A program made the translations under genes and the position numbers. Shown one piece after another: positions 1-8,740 of a DNA stretch of 64,000 bases; the stretch's first letter is position 1, and each line of letters starts with the position of its first letter. The notes beneath the pieces are model-generated. The model ran no database searches. It was not told the origin of the DNA and saw only the letters and a list, made by a program, of their open reading frames with translations. This stretch comes from JAFGRR01 sp964563855 (GTDB lineage Bacteria; Planctomycetota; Phycisphaerae; UBA1845; Fen-1342): the NCBI GenBank assembly GCA_964563855.1, contig CAZLYU010000001.1, positions 124,001 through 188,000 on the forward strand, in the 5' to 3' direction.

Positions 1-1644
1 ACCAGCCACATCGTCGCCAACGGCGCCGCCAGTTGCATCCGTCTCAAACCCGGCGCCCGCTTCAAACTCGAAGAGCACCCAAACGCCGACGAGAACGGCG
101 AGTATCTGCTGACCACCGTCAATCACCAAGGCGAGCAACCCGCCGTACGCGGCTCGAGTGAGTTTGCCGGCGGTCAGGGACTGCTCAGTCACGGCGTGAT
201 TCAGGCGCTCGCCAGCGCTCGACAAGACGACAAGAGCGAACACACGCGCACGCTCGCCAACGCCATCCTCGAGATCACCTCGCGATTACGCACCGAAGAC
301 AACCGCAGCGGCCCGCTGGGTACGCCCGCGCTCTATCTCAACGGCGGGGTGACCAGCGAACTCGCGGCGCTGGCCGGCGCCGCCGCGCAACACCCGCTGA
401 ACGCGATCGGACTCGTCGCCGCCCTGGCCCGCGACAGCGCCGCGAGCGTCCGCGCCGATCTCGGGCCGCACGCCTGCACCTTCGAGTGCGTGCCCGCCGC
501 CACCAAGTTCCGCCCCGCCCGCGCCACGCCGCGGCCGACCGTGCGCGGCGTGCAGACCGCCGTCGTGGTCGGGCCGGGAGACAATCAAGACATCCATACC
601 AACGAGTATGGATGCGTGAAGGTGCGCTTTCACTGGGATCGCGCCGGCAAGAACGACGACACCGCCTCCTGCTGGCTGCGGATCGGCAGGCCGCTCTCCG
701 GCGGCGGCTACGGTTTGTTCATGCTGCCGCGCGTCGGGCACGAAGTAATCGTCGACTTCATCGAAGGCGATCCCGATCGCCCCCTCATCGTCGGCATGGT
801 GCACAACGCCGATCACAAACCACCATACGCGCTCCCCGAATACGCCACCCGCAGCGCCATCAAGACGCACAGCAGCCCCGGCGGCGGCGGCACGAACGAG
901 ATCCGCTTCGAGGACAAGAAAGACAAAGAGCACATGCTGATCTACGCGCAGCGCACGCTCTACACGCGCTCGCGCGGCTCCCATTTCCACACCATGGGCA
1001 ACCATCAGCACGTCTACATCGGCAACGAGCAGCGCACCTTCATCAAGAAGTCGCGCTCCACCATGATCGAAGAAGACGACGCCCTCCACATCATGGGCGA
1101 ACAGCACGTCCTCATCGACGGCGATGTCCACTCCAAATACGGCGGCAGCCACTTTCACGCCGTGTCCAGCGAGTTCGGCATGAACTGCGGCAGCTTCCTG
1201 GTCGATGCAGGGTCGATCTGCCTCGCCGCCGGCGGAAACTTCGTGCTGATCGACAGCGCCGGAGTGACGATCGTGGGCTCCGTCGTGAAAATCAACAGCG
1301 GCGGCTCCGCAACGGGCCCGACCCAGCCAAAGCCCGCCGAGCCGGCCGAAGCAAAGCGCTCCCTCTCAACAAAGCCCGGCAAAGACAAATTCAATCAACT
1401 CGATCCGTCAGAGCTGCCGCCGATCGCTCCTACCGAGTATGAGGCCCATTGGGTGTCAATTGAATTGAAAGACGAAGATGACAAACCCATGAAAGGCGAG
1501 CTCTATGAGATTGAGACGCCCTCGGGCAAGTCGATCAAGGGTTCGCTTGATATCAACGGCTTCGCGCGCGTTTGGGTGAACGAAGAAGGGCAGTGCAAAA
1601 TCCGCTTCCCCGGCATCGACGCCGAGGAGTGGCAGGAGGCGTAG
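1..1644 (+). CDS. vgrG: VgrG-type contractile injection spike protein (5' end outside window)
   Basis: The frame is open from base 1, so the gene enters from the left; an internal ATG at 196 is not the start. 547 residues are visible. The first part matches the end of the gp27-like domain (HP-N-YLLT-V-H pattern). Next comes the gp5 OB-fold with the family motifs VRFHWDR, SCWLRIG, GHEVIVDFIEGDPDRPLIVG and a NEIRFEDKK stretch, then a repetitive region expected to form the beta-helix needle. The last ~70 residues are an extra small beta domain, of the kind used to carry or dock an effector. In this family the trimer forms the puncturing tip on the Hcp tube. The next gene starts 6 bases downstream, and the genes to 7443 look like its cargo and accessories. 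The family call is firm; T6SS versus another contractile system cannot be decided here. Confidence 0.93.
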   Translation, partial: TSHIVANGAASCIRLKPGARFKLEEHPNADENGEYLLTTVNHQGEQPAVRGSSEFAGGQGLLSHGVIQALASARQDDKSEHTRTLANAILEITSRLRTEDNRSGPLGTPALYLNGGVTSELAALAGAAAQHPLNAIGLVAALARDSAASVRADLGPHACTFECVPAATKFRPARATPRPTVRGVQTAVVVGPGDNQDIHTNEYGCVKVRFHWDRAGKNDDTASCWLRIGRPLSGGGYGLFMLPRVGHEVIVDFIEGDPDRPLIVGMVHNADHKPPYALPEYATRSAIKTHSSPGGGGTNEIRFEDKKDKEHMLIYAQRTLYTRSRGSHFHTMGNHQHVYIGNEQRTFIKKSRSTMIEEDDALHIMGEQHVLIDGDVHSKYGGSHFHAVSSEFGMNCGSFLVDAGSICLAAGGNFVLIDSAGVTIVGSVVKINSGGSATGPTQPKPAEPAEAKRSLSTKPGKDKFNQLDPSELPPIAPTEYEAHWVSIELKDEDDKPMKGELYEIETPSGKSIKGSLDINGFARVWVNEEGQCKIRFPGIDAEEWQEA

Positions 1645-1650
1645 CGCCAT

Positions 1651-2565
1651 ATGGCTTCAAATCCCAGTACCGGATCATCAGCGCCTCCACCGCCGCCCAC
1701 CGCCGGCCAGACGGCGGCCGGTTCCGGCGGCGGCGGCGGCGGCGCGAATCCGCCGCCCAGCACCGACGAACATCTCGTCGTCGGCAACGACTATATCTCG
1801 CGCCTCGCGAAGAACGCCGGCTACAAGAACTGGAAGACCCTCTGGGACAAGAACCCCGAGCTCGCCGCCAAACGCTCCAACCCGTTCATCCTTTTCCACG
1901 GCGACAGCAACAACACGGGCGACGTCATCAAGTTGCCGAAGCCCAAGAAGAAAGAGTCCGCCAAGCAGACCAACGCGCATCACAAGTTCAAGGCCAAGTC
2001 CGATCAGATCCACCTGCGTCTGCGCGTCGTCGACGAAAACTTTGATCCGCTGCCCGCCGACACCAAGTACAGCCTCTACGTCACCTTCCTGTACGGCGAA
2101 GACCTCTATCCGCTCAACGGAGCCGGCGTCATCGACGTACCGATCCTCCGCGACGACGCCAAAGCCACGCTCTTCATCGAGTACCAGGCCGAAGACGAAA
2201 ATCAGCAGGAGCCCTGGCCAAAGGTGATTCAGGGCGTCGGCGCCGCCGCCGCACCGGCCCCGCCTCCCGCGCCCGCTCCGCAGACCAAGCCGATCACTGT
2301 CAAGTTTGAACTCGCCATCGGCCGGCTCAACCCCGTCCTCGAGCAGGCGCCCGACGCCGCGTGCGTCTCCGGCATGCAACAGCGGCTCAACAACATCGGG
2401 TTCGACGCCGGACGTATCGACGGGGTCGACGACGATGACTTCAAGGCGGCGATCCGCAGGTTCCAGCGCCGCTTCAAGATCACGGTGAACGGTCAGTCGG
2501 ATCAACCCACGCAGCAGGCCATGCGCGACTTTCACGACAACGGCGGCGCCGCCCCCGCGCCATAG
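1651..2565 (+). CDS. LysM-like / peptidoglycan-binding protein, injection-system cargo or adaptor
   Basis: 304 residues with a low-complexity N terminus rich in Pro, Gly and Ala (to ~residue 36) and no signal peptide. Residues ~40-95 resemble a LysM-type module (ISRLAKNAGYKNWKTLW, then NP and a VIKLP ending). A central beta-rich segment follows, then a Pro/Ala linker. The C terminus (~235-295) is a peptidoglycan-binding-like repeat (MQQRLNNIGFDAGRIDG, then F..AIRRFQ). It starts 6 bases after vgrG, so it is probably cotranscribed. The absence of a signal peptide beside a VgrG suggests export through the injection machine. No catalytic motif is visible, so I read it as an adaptor or wall-binding partner of the next gene; that role is inferred. 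Confidence 0.7.
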   Translation: MASNPSTGSSAPPPPPTAGQTAAGSGGGGGGANPPPSTDEHLVVGNDYISRLAKNAGYKNWKTLWDKNPELAAKRSNPFILFHGDSNNTGDVIKLPKPKKKESAKQTNAHHKFKAKSDQIHLRLRVVDENFDPLPADTKYSLYVTFLYGEDLYPLNGAGVIDVPILRDDAKATLFIEYQAEDENQQEPWPKVIQGVGAAAAPAPPPAPAPQTKPITVKFELAIGRLNPVLEQAPDAACVSGMQQRLNNIGFDAGRIDGVDDDDFKAAIRRFQRRFKITVNGQSDQPTQQAMRDFHDNGGAAPAP

Positions 2566-2584
2566 CCTCTCGGAGTCATCCATC

Positions 2585-5305
2585 GTGGCGATCACGAAAA
2601 AGCCAGCGAAAGAATACAAACTCGACGAGTGGCTCAAGAAGCCCCACGCGATCAAGGATCCCGATAAGGAGCCGTTCGACAAGTACATGTATCAAAACGG
2701 CGAGTCGCTGGCCACGATCGCCAAGACCATGTCGCGACCCTGGAACACGCTCAGCGCCGCCGACATCGCACGGTTCAACTGGGGCGCGTCGGCGCCGTCC
2801 GAAATCAACTATTACCACGAAAGGCACAACGGCTGCACGCAGGAAAAGAACAACGCCTACGTACTCGCCGCCGGCGATACGAACCCATTCGTTTGGGTGC
2901 CGCGCATCAAGGTCCGGCATCACTTCAGCAAACTGCGCAACCCCGATCTCGATGTCGGCCACGTCGCCGCCGACGACGTCAGCGGCACGCACATCAACAC
3001 CCTGCGCATCCGCCCGGCATACCGCTTGAGCCTCAATCTCGGCGATGTCGACGCGATGTTCGATCCAGTCAACCCCGCCAATCCTGCGCACAGCACCGGC
3101 GTGCAGCAGCGGCTCCAGGTCCTCGGGTACCTCTATACGCCGCTCGGACACTCCCAGATCAATACACACACCGAGACGGTCTGGAGGTACTACAAAAAAG
3201 TTCACACGCCCGCCGGCGGCGCAGAGCCCAGCGATGTCGAAGCGCTCGCCACCCTCAAACAGGAAGTCCAGAACAACATCCTCGGACGCCTCTCCGGCGG
3301 CATGCTGCTGCGCAAAGGCGAGATGCTCCGCGGCGGACTCCCGCAACCGGGCCAGTTCGCCCAAATACGTTTCCCCGGCGGCTACTGCTTCACATTCCCC
3401 GGCGCCGCCGACACCCGTACCACCAACACTCGCTGGCAGTTTCAAAACGGAAACTGGATCCCCGTCCCGCCCGGCGCCGACGGTCAATACCTCTACAGTC
3501 TCGACCGCTCACGCCACGACGCCGAAGACCTCTACTTCAACGACAATGTCTTCCTCGGAAAAATTCCGCTCGTCGCGCACGTCGAGAAAGTCTACCCCGG
3601 CGGAAAGATCGAACCCGCCGAGGGCGTCACGGTCTACTTCCAGCTTATCGATCCCGAGGAAATCCCGGCGTGGAGTGCGTTGCGGCCGCCCGAGCTGCGC
3701 GACCACGTCATGGACTACACCAAGGATTCCGGCAACGACCCCGCCAACCCCGGCAATCCCATCGATCCACCGCCTTACATCATCAACAATCGCGGCCCCA
3801 AACGCCTTATCGATCAGGCCATGGCCGGCGCCCCCAACGTCCCCAACGACGACCCCCAACGCGACAACGTCGACCGCAACTTCGGCGGCAAACGCCGCGT
3901 CCCCGTCCACGGAACCCCGGCCGGCGCCAATCACGTCCCCGGCGTCTTCGAGATCGGAACGACCCGCGACGGCGTGCACAACAACCGCGACGACAAGCAC
4001 GCCAATTACGGCGACATGACCGCCGCCGAAGAGGTCACCCCGACTACCGAAAGCGTCGGCGGAACAAACGTCACCCGCCACGCCCACGCCGTCAAAGCCA
4101 CCACCAACGACAAAGGCAACGCCACCGTCGTCTTCATGCCTTCCCGCATCGGCGCCGACCGGTATCGACTGCGCTGCTATGTCGGCCCGCCAACCCTGCA
4201 GTTCGCCGGCGACACCGACGAGGGCCCCGTCGTCGAGACCGGCACCATGATCGTGTGGCGTAACATCCGCATGTCGAAGTATCTGCAGGTCAAGCAGGTG
4301 CCGCTCGCCGACATCCCCGCCAACGTACAAAGCCTTCACCCCACGCCGCCGCCGCCCATGCCGGCCAACGCCAACCTCAGCGCCGCCTACAACAACGACG
4401 GCTGCAACACCGCGGTGGAGGACGTCGACCTCAGTTCACTCAGCACCGCTGAGGCGCCCTACAACCCGACGTTCCGAACTTTCGCCTCCGGCGCGTTCAA
4501 CAGCAACTACCGGCCGTTGCAGGTGCAGTTTTTCGGCCTCGCTGAGCAATTTCGCCGCTGCTGCTGCGAGTTCATCGTCGACTGCAGCGAGTCGCCCGAA
4601 GCGGTCAAATATCCGGATTACGTAAACGCCCTCACCGCCGCCCGCAACGCCGCCCAAGCCAGCAACGAGGTGTCCGTCGCTGTCAACTGGAACGCGCTGG
4701 TCATTACCCCGACGCAAGACGCCGGCGATCTCGACAAAATGACCTCGCCGTGGACCTTCAACGTCCGCAGCTTCGCCGACTACAACGCCAACAGCGGCGG
4801 CTCCCCAAACCTGAACGGCGCCGCTCGCTATCGGCAGGTCAGCAATGCCATGGTGGATCACGCCTACGCGGCCTTCGTCCGCACCTTCAACGACGGCGGC
4901 GTGCTGCCCGGGCTTACGCTCTTCCAAATGCCGCACGGCAGCACCTGGGACCAGCTCCAGCCGCCGCCCACCGCCAACGACAGCGTACTCACCACCAGCG
5001 GCATCGCGCTGAGCTGCCGCGGCGCCTTCCTCTGGTACTCCGCCAGCATCTATCGCGGCAATTTCCCCTACGGCACCAGTTCAAACGCCGCGCACGAACT
5101 TGGACACGTGCTCATGCGTCCCCACTCACTCGCCGCCGGAGGCGAACGCCCGGCGCAGCACGACGTCGCCGCCGACGCCGTCTGCGTTATGAGCTACCGC
5201 GGCTGTTTCGGCGAGTTCTGCGGACGATGCGTCGCCGCCATTCGCGGCTGGCGAACGCGCGGCGGCGTGCGGGCTAACGGTTCGAACGAAACCAACTTCC
5301 TCTAA
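2585..5305 (+). CDS. Metzincin-like zinc metalloprotease with LysM/peptidoglycan-binding modules, putative injected effector
   Basis: 906 residues. The GTG start at 2585 is 19 bases after the previous stop. Near the N terminus is a LysM-like segment (YQNGESLATIAKTM, residues ~38-65), and around 170-235 a peptidoglycan-binding-like segment (GVQQRLQVLGYLYTP). The middle is beta-rich with a Cys-rich patch (RCCCEF). The C terminus carries HELGHVLMRPH, giving zinc ligands H837, H841 and H847 and catalytic E838, with CVMSY (M869) downstream as a Met-turn. HExxHxxxxxH plus Met-turn is the metzincin signature, although the usual Gly of the third turn is Met here. No signal peptide. Its place between VgrG and PAAR suggests a delivered protease; the target is unknown. 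Confidence 0.75.
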   Translation: MAITKKPAKEYKLDEWLKKPHAIKDPDKEPFDKYMYQNGESLATIAKTMSRPWNTLSAADIARFNWGASAPSEINYYHERHNGCTQEKNNAYVLAAGDTNPFVWVPRIKVRHHFSKLRNPDLDVGHVAADDVSGTHINTLRIRPAYRLSLNLGDVDAMFDPVNPANPAHSTGVQQRLQVLGYLYTPLGHSQINTHTETVWRYYKKVHTPAGGAEPSDVEALATLKQEVQNNILGRLSGGMLLRKGEMLRGGLPQPGQFAQIRFPGGYCFTFPGAADTRTTNTRWQFQNGNWIPVPPGADGQYLYSLDRSRHDAEDLYFNDNVFLGKIPLVAHVEKVYPGGKIEPAEGVTVYFQLIDPEEIPAWSALRPPELRDHVMDYTKDSGNDPANPGNPIDPPPYIINNRGPKRLIDQAMAGAPNVPNDDPQRDNVDRNFGGKRRVPVHGTPAGANHVPGVFEIGTTRDGVHNNRDDKHANYGDMTAAEEVTPTTESVGGTNVTRHAHAVKATTNDKGNATVVFMPSRIGADRYRLRCYVGPPTLQFAGDTDEGPVVETGTMIVWRNIRMSKYLQVKQVPLADIPANVQSLHPTPPPPMPANANLSAAYNNDGCNTAVEDVDLSSLSTAEAPYNPTFRTFASGAFNSNYRPLQVQFFGLAEQFRRCCCEFIVDCSESPEAVKYPDYVNALTAARNAAQASNEVSVAVNWNALVITPTQDAGDLDKMTSPWTFNVRSFADYNANSGGSPNLNGAARYRQVSNAMVDHAYAAFVRTFNDGGVLPGLTLFQMPHGSTWDQLQPPPTANDSVLTTSGIALSCRGAFLWYSASIYRGNFPYGTSSNAAHELGHVLMRPHSLAAGGERPAQHDVAADAVCVMSYRGCFGEFCGRCVAAIRGWRTRGGVRANGSNETNFL

Positions 5306-5315
5306 GGGATCCCCA

Positions 5316-6821
5316 ATGGCGCGCCTCGCGCTGGCCGCCGTGCTGCCAGCCCTCATCGCACTCGCCGCCTACGCCGCCCAGGAGCCGCTCATGCCCGCGA
5401 CAGCACATATCGAGCTGAAGCCCAACACTGTCATGATGCAGCAGCATGTCGCGATCTCCTGCGAGCTGCGCAACACCGGATCGACCCCGCTCCGCGGCGT
5501 GAACCCCAACAGCTTTGCAGGCGCCGCCATCGTCCGCGTCACCCACGTCGACTCCGGACGCTCAGACGAGTTCACCGTCGGGCAACCCGCGGGCGGCAAC
5601 CCGCGCGTCGCCGACCTCGCTCCGCGACAGACACTCACCTACGACTACGAAGTCGCGCGCGAAGTCCAGTTCGCCGGCCCCGGCGAGTACAAAATCTCCG
5701 CGCTCTACCGCTGGAACAACAACGTCGATCAAGCCGTCTCCGATCCCGTCACGCTCAAGGTCACCCCCGCCAATCCTCGCACCCTCACCATCACCAGCGC
5801 GTTCGGCGGCCCAGGCGCGGTGAGCTTCGGCGTCTGGACCCACCAGCCCGAGAAGGGCGCCCCCGAGTTGTGGCTCGCCGAACTCGGCTCCACCGGCAAG
5901 CCCAGCGTTCAAAGCCTCTCGCTCCTCGCGACCCTCAAAGAACCCGTCGTCGCGTACAGCAGCGTCCCGCCCAACGCCGCCCCCAGCTTCCCCCGTTTCG
6001 CCTGGATCGCCAACTTCAAGCTGCGGCACGTGCTCTTCGGCAATGGTCAAGCCAGCGACGTCGCGGCCGAGTGGATCGCGAACGGCGGTGTCATCGTTCC
6101 CCCGCTCTTCGAATTGCCGACCAACCCGGGGCAGCCGCCCGCCGGCGCAGACGCCATCGTCTATGAACCCGGCGAAGACGGACGTGACGGCGGCCTACGC
6201 CTCATACAGCTTGGCTCCGCCAAACGCGGCGGGGTCTTCGATGTCGACATCCCCGGCCCCCAACCGCTGTGGATCAGGAGCGTCTATCTGCAGTCGCAGC
6301 GCCGCTACACCTTCTTCCTGCAGCAAGAGCAGCAAGGACTCACACTACGCGCGCTGCCCAGCGCCGCGGGTCGCGATCCGGGCCAGGTCTTCGAACTGTT
6401 CACGATTCCAGGCGCGCTCGTCGGCGCCGAAGTGCAGCTACTACACGACAACAACGCCTGCGGCGCGATCCTGGTCGACACCAACGAACCCGAGAATCCC
6501 TACCGCATCCACCGCTGGATGCTCGCCGACGACAAGAAACACGGCCGTATGGAGCCGGTCCGCCTGCGAACACCGGCGCAACTCAAGTTCAAGGCCGCCC
6601 AACTCGCAATCAACGCCGGCGGCGATCCGTTCGCCATCCTCGAGGTCGACCAGCCCGATCCCGCGTACTACTACGCAACACCCGACGGCGAGGTCTCCGG
6701 CATCGGTGCGCCCGACCTCACCATTCAGGCGCCCCTCGGGCTCATGTTCCGCCGCGGGGTCAACCCTACGCTGTTGGTCACCAAGCCCGACCACGGATTC
6801 GTCTTCATCAAGCCGCGCTAG
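5316..6821 (+). CDS. Exported protein of unknown function in the VgrG cluster
   Basis: 501 residues. The N terminus has a hydrophobic run and an AYAAQ-type cleavage site at ~residue 20, so it is probably exported to the periplasm. Residues ~25-155 look like an immunoglobulin-like beta fold (C-ELRNTGSTPL pattern, then TYDYEV and GEYKISALYRW). The rest has repeated short beta strands like a propeller, with no catalytic motif I recognise. It begins 10 bases after the metalloprotease and 13 bases before the PAAR gene. One possibility is a periplasmic immunity protein that protects the producer from the metalloprotease; position and export are the only support for that. Confidence 0.6.
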   Translation: MARLALAAVLPALIALAAYAAQEPLMPATAHIELKPNTVMMQQHVAISCELRNTGSTPLRGVNPNSFAGAAIVRVTHVDSGRSDEFTVGQPAGGNPRVADLAPRQTLTYDYEVAREVQFAGPGEYKISALYRWNNNVDQAVSDPVTLKVTPANPRTLTITSAFGGPGAVSFGVWTHQPEKGAPELWLAELGSTGKPSVQSLSLLATLKEPVVAYSSVPPNAAPSFPRFAWIANFKLRHVLFGNGQASDVAAEWIANGGVIVPPLFELPTNPGQPPAGADAIVYEPGEDGRDGGLRLIQLGSAKRGGVFDVDIPGPQPLWIRSVYLQSQRRYTFFLQQEQQGLTLRALPSAAGRDPGQVFELFTIPGALVGAEVQLLHDNNACGAILVDTNEPENPYRIHRWMLADDKKHGRMEPVRLRTPAQLKFKAAQLAINAGGDPFAILEVDQPDPAYYYATPDGEVSGIGAPDLTIQAPLGLMFRRGVNPTLLVTKPDHGFVFIKPR

Positions 6822-6834
6822 AGGTCAGCACCCG

Positions 6835-7443
6835 ATGCCCGACGCCGCTCGCATGAGTGACATCACCAGTCACGGAACGCCCCTCACCCCCGGGCCCGGC
6901 AGCCCCGATGTCCTCATCGGCAACCTGCCCGCCTGGCGCGCCCTACCCGACAGCGTACCCGCCGGCGGTCTCGAGTCAGCCACTGGAACCGTCGCCGGAC
7001 TCATGGACAAGCCGCAGCTCACCCCGCCCAGCACAACCCCCGACGTCGCCAGTGCGATGGCCGACTTCGCCAGCTCCGGCGGAGCCGCGTTCGCCCCCGC
7101 GCTCGCCGCCAACATCACCCTCACCGCCGTCTGGACGTCGGCCTCGGCCGTCCCCGGAGGCCAACCCGCCGCGACCCAGGCCTACACCATCGGTATCCAG
7201 CTCGCCGCGGCCGCCGCCGCCGCCGCTGCGGTCACCGCGATTGTCGGCGGCGCAACCGACATGATGATCTGCAGCATGCCCCACGTCGCCGGAATCCACG
7301 GCCCCGGTGTCGTCACCAAAGGCAGCGGAACCGTCGTCATCAACAACCTCCCCGCGTGCCGCGCCGGCGACAAAGTGTTCGAAGCATCCGGCGGCGAAAA
7401 CGCGATCTCGATGGGCGAGCCAACCGTGCTGATCGGCGATTGA
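6835..7443 (+). CDS. PAAR-like tip protein with central hydrophobic segment
   Basis: 202 residues from ATG 6835 (ATG 6853 is also possible); the frame is open further upstream but overlaps the previous gene. The C-terminal part reads CSMPHVAGIHGPGVV, VINNLPACRAGD, then GENAISMGEPTVLIGD, the spacing of PAAR/DUF4150-type tips. The N-terminal part shares a similar HGTPLTPGPGSPDVLIGNLPAW half. Between the halves is an Ala-rich hydrophobic stretch (residues ~120-140) that could be a membrane-active helix. In such systems the PAAR protein caps VgrG and sharpens the spike. It closes the cluster, and the next gene is on the opposite strand. Confidence 0.82.
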   Translation: MPDAARMSDITSHGTPLTPGPGSPDVLIGNLPAWRALPDSVPAGGLESATGTVAGLMDKPQLTPPSTTPDVASAMADFASSGGAAFAPALAANITLTAVWTSASAVPGGQPAATQAYTIGIQLAAAAAAAAAVTAIVGGATDMMICSMPHVAGIHGPGVVTKGSGTVVINNLPACRAGDKVFEASGGENAISMGEPTVLIGD

Positions 7444-7477
7444 AGCCGAACGCCTCGCACCGCGACGATGCGACGCG

Positions 7478-8644
7478 TCAGGCGCCGGCTCCCAGCCGTT
7501 CAATCACCGCTCGCGCGATCAAAATGCGCTGCACCTCGCTCGCACCCTCACCGATCTCGCAGAGCTTCGCGTCGCGCATGTAGCGCTCCACCGGCACATC
7601 TTTCGTGTACCCGTATCCACCGTGCAGTTGTATCGCATCCAGCCCGACGCGCGTCGCAATCTCGCTCGCGTACAGCTTCGCCATCGAAGCCTGCATCCGC
7701 GCGTCGCGACCCGCGTCAAGCGCCGCGGCGGCCGACTGCACCAGTAGCCGCGCGGCTTCGATGGACGTCGCCATATCCGCCAGTTTGAACTGCACTGCCT
7801 GAAGATCAGCCAGCGTCTTCCCAAACGCCTGACGCTGCGCCACGTAGCTCAGCGATTCTTCGAGACAGCCGCGCGCCAACCCAACCGACAACGCGCCAAT
7901 CCCGACCCGCCCGCGCTCCAGCACACGCAGTGCGTCGATGTACCCCTGATGCAGCTCACCCACCAGCGCTTCCCGACCAACCCGCACGTCCTCCAGCGTA
8001 AGCGCGGTGGTGTCGCTCGAACGCATCCCCAGTTTGTCTTCCTTAGGCTCAACCGCAAAGCCCGGCGCGTCGCGCTCGACAACAAACGCCGAGATGCCCT
8101 TCGCCTTCGACGCTTCGGGCCGCAGGTCGGTGCGCGCCATAATCACAAACACCTGCGCCCGCGAGCCGTTCGTGATGAACATCTTCTGGCCCGAGATCCG
8201 CCAGCCGTCTCCGTCCGGCTCTGCCCGCGTCGCGAGCGCCGCCGCATCGGACCCCGAGCCCGGCTCGGTCAGCCCCCACGCCCCCAGCCACTCCGCGGTC
8301 GCGAGTTTCGGGAGGTATTGCTGCTTCTGTGCGTCGTTCGCCGCCAGCAGCAGGTGCGCGGTGCACAAGCCATTGTGCGCCGCCGCCAGCAACGCCGCTC
8401 CGCCGTCCTGCCGCGCCAGCTCCTCCATCACAACCGCGTTCGCGAGATATCCCAGCCCCGACCCGCCAAACTCCGTTGGCGTGAACAACCCGAGCAGCCC
8501 GAGCGACCCCATCTGCGCGACCACGTCGGCCGGAATCAGCCCCTCGCGATCCCAATCACGCGCATGCGGACGAATCTCACGCGCCGCGAAATCGCGCACC
8601 GCATCCCGTAATGCCGCTAGGTCATCTGGTAGATCGAAGTTCAT
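7478..8644 (-). CDS. Acyl-CoA dehydrogenase
   Basis: 388 residues from ATG 8644; a TTG two codons upstream is less likely. Full-length FAD-dependent acyl-CoA dehydrogenase. It has the N-terminal helical domain, the middle beta domain with WGLTEPGSGSDAA and the FITNGSRA stretch, and the C-terminal helical domain with QLHGGYGYTKDVPVERYMRDA. The terminal IGEGASEVQR contains the Glu used as catalytic base in short- and medium-chain members. It introduces a trans double bond into acyl-CoA in fatty-acid or branched-chain amino-acid breakdown, passing electrons to ETF. No other beta-oxidation gene lies nearby, so the substrate cannot be named. It is convergent with the PAAR gene and 96 bases downstream of the TPR gene. 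Confidence 0.93.
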   Translation of the reverse strand: MNFDLPDDLAALRDAVRDFAAREIRPHARDWDREGLIPADVVAQMGSLGLLGLFTPTEFGGSGLGYLANAVVMEELARQDGGAALLAAAHNGLCTAHLLLAANDAQKQQYLPKLATAEWLGAWGLTEPGSGSDAAALATRAEPDGDGWRISGQKMFITNGSRAQVFVIMARTDLRPEASKAKGISAFVVERDAPGFAVEPKEDKLGMRSSDTTALTLEDVRVGREALVGELHQGYIDALRVLERGRVGIGALSVGLARGCLEESLSYVAQRQAFGKTLADLQAVQFKLADMATSIEAARLLVQSAAAALDAGRDARMQASMAKLYASEIATRVGLDAIQLHGGYGYTKDVPVERYMRDAKLCEIGEGASEVQRILIARAVIERLGAGA

Positions 8645-8740
8645 CAGCAACGCCCGGAAAGATAAGTGTCATGCAGCGGCGCTCGCCGCACCTCTGACAA
8701 TAGTCGGCTCATGCAATCGGCGCCCGTCACGCCACGCCGC

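Noticed and set aside
196..1644. VgrG as a short gene starting at 196
   Set aside because: The same frame is open to base 1 and the upstream codons continue the gp27-like domain, so the gene is cut by the window edge.
3509..4339. Long minus-strand open frame inside the metalloprotease gene
   Set aside because: Val/Gly-rich composition, no motif and no ribosome-binding site; it is the GC-driven shadow of the plus-strand gene.
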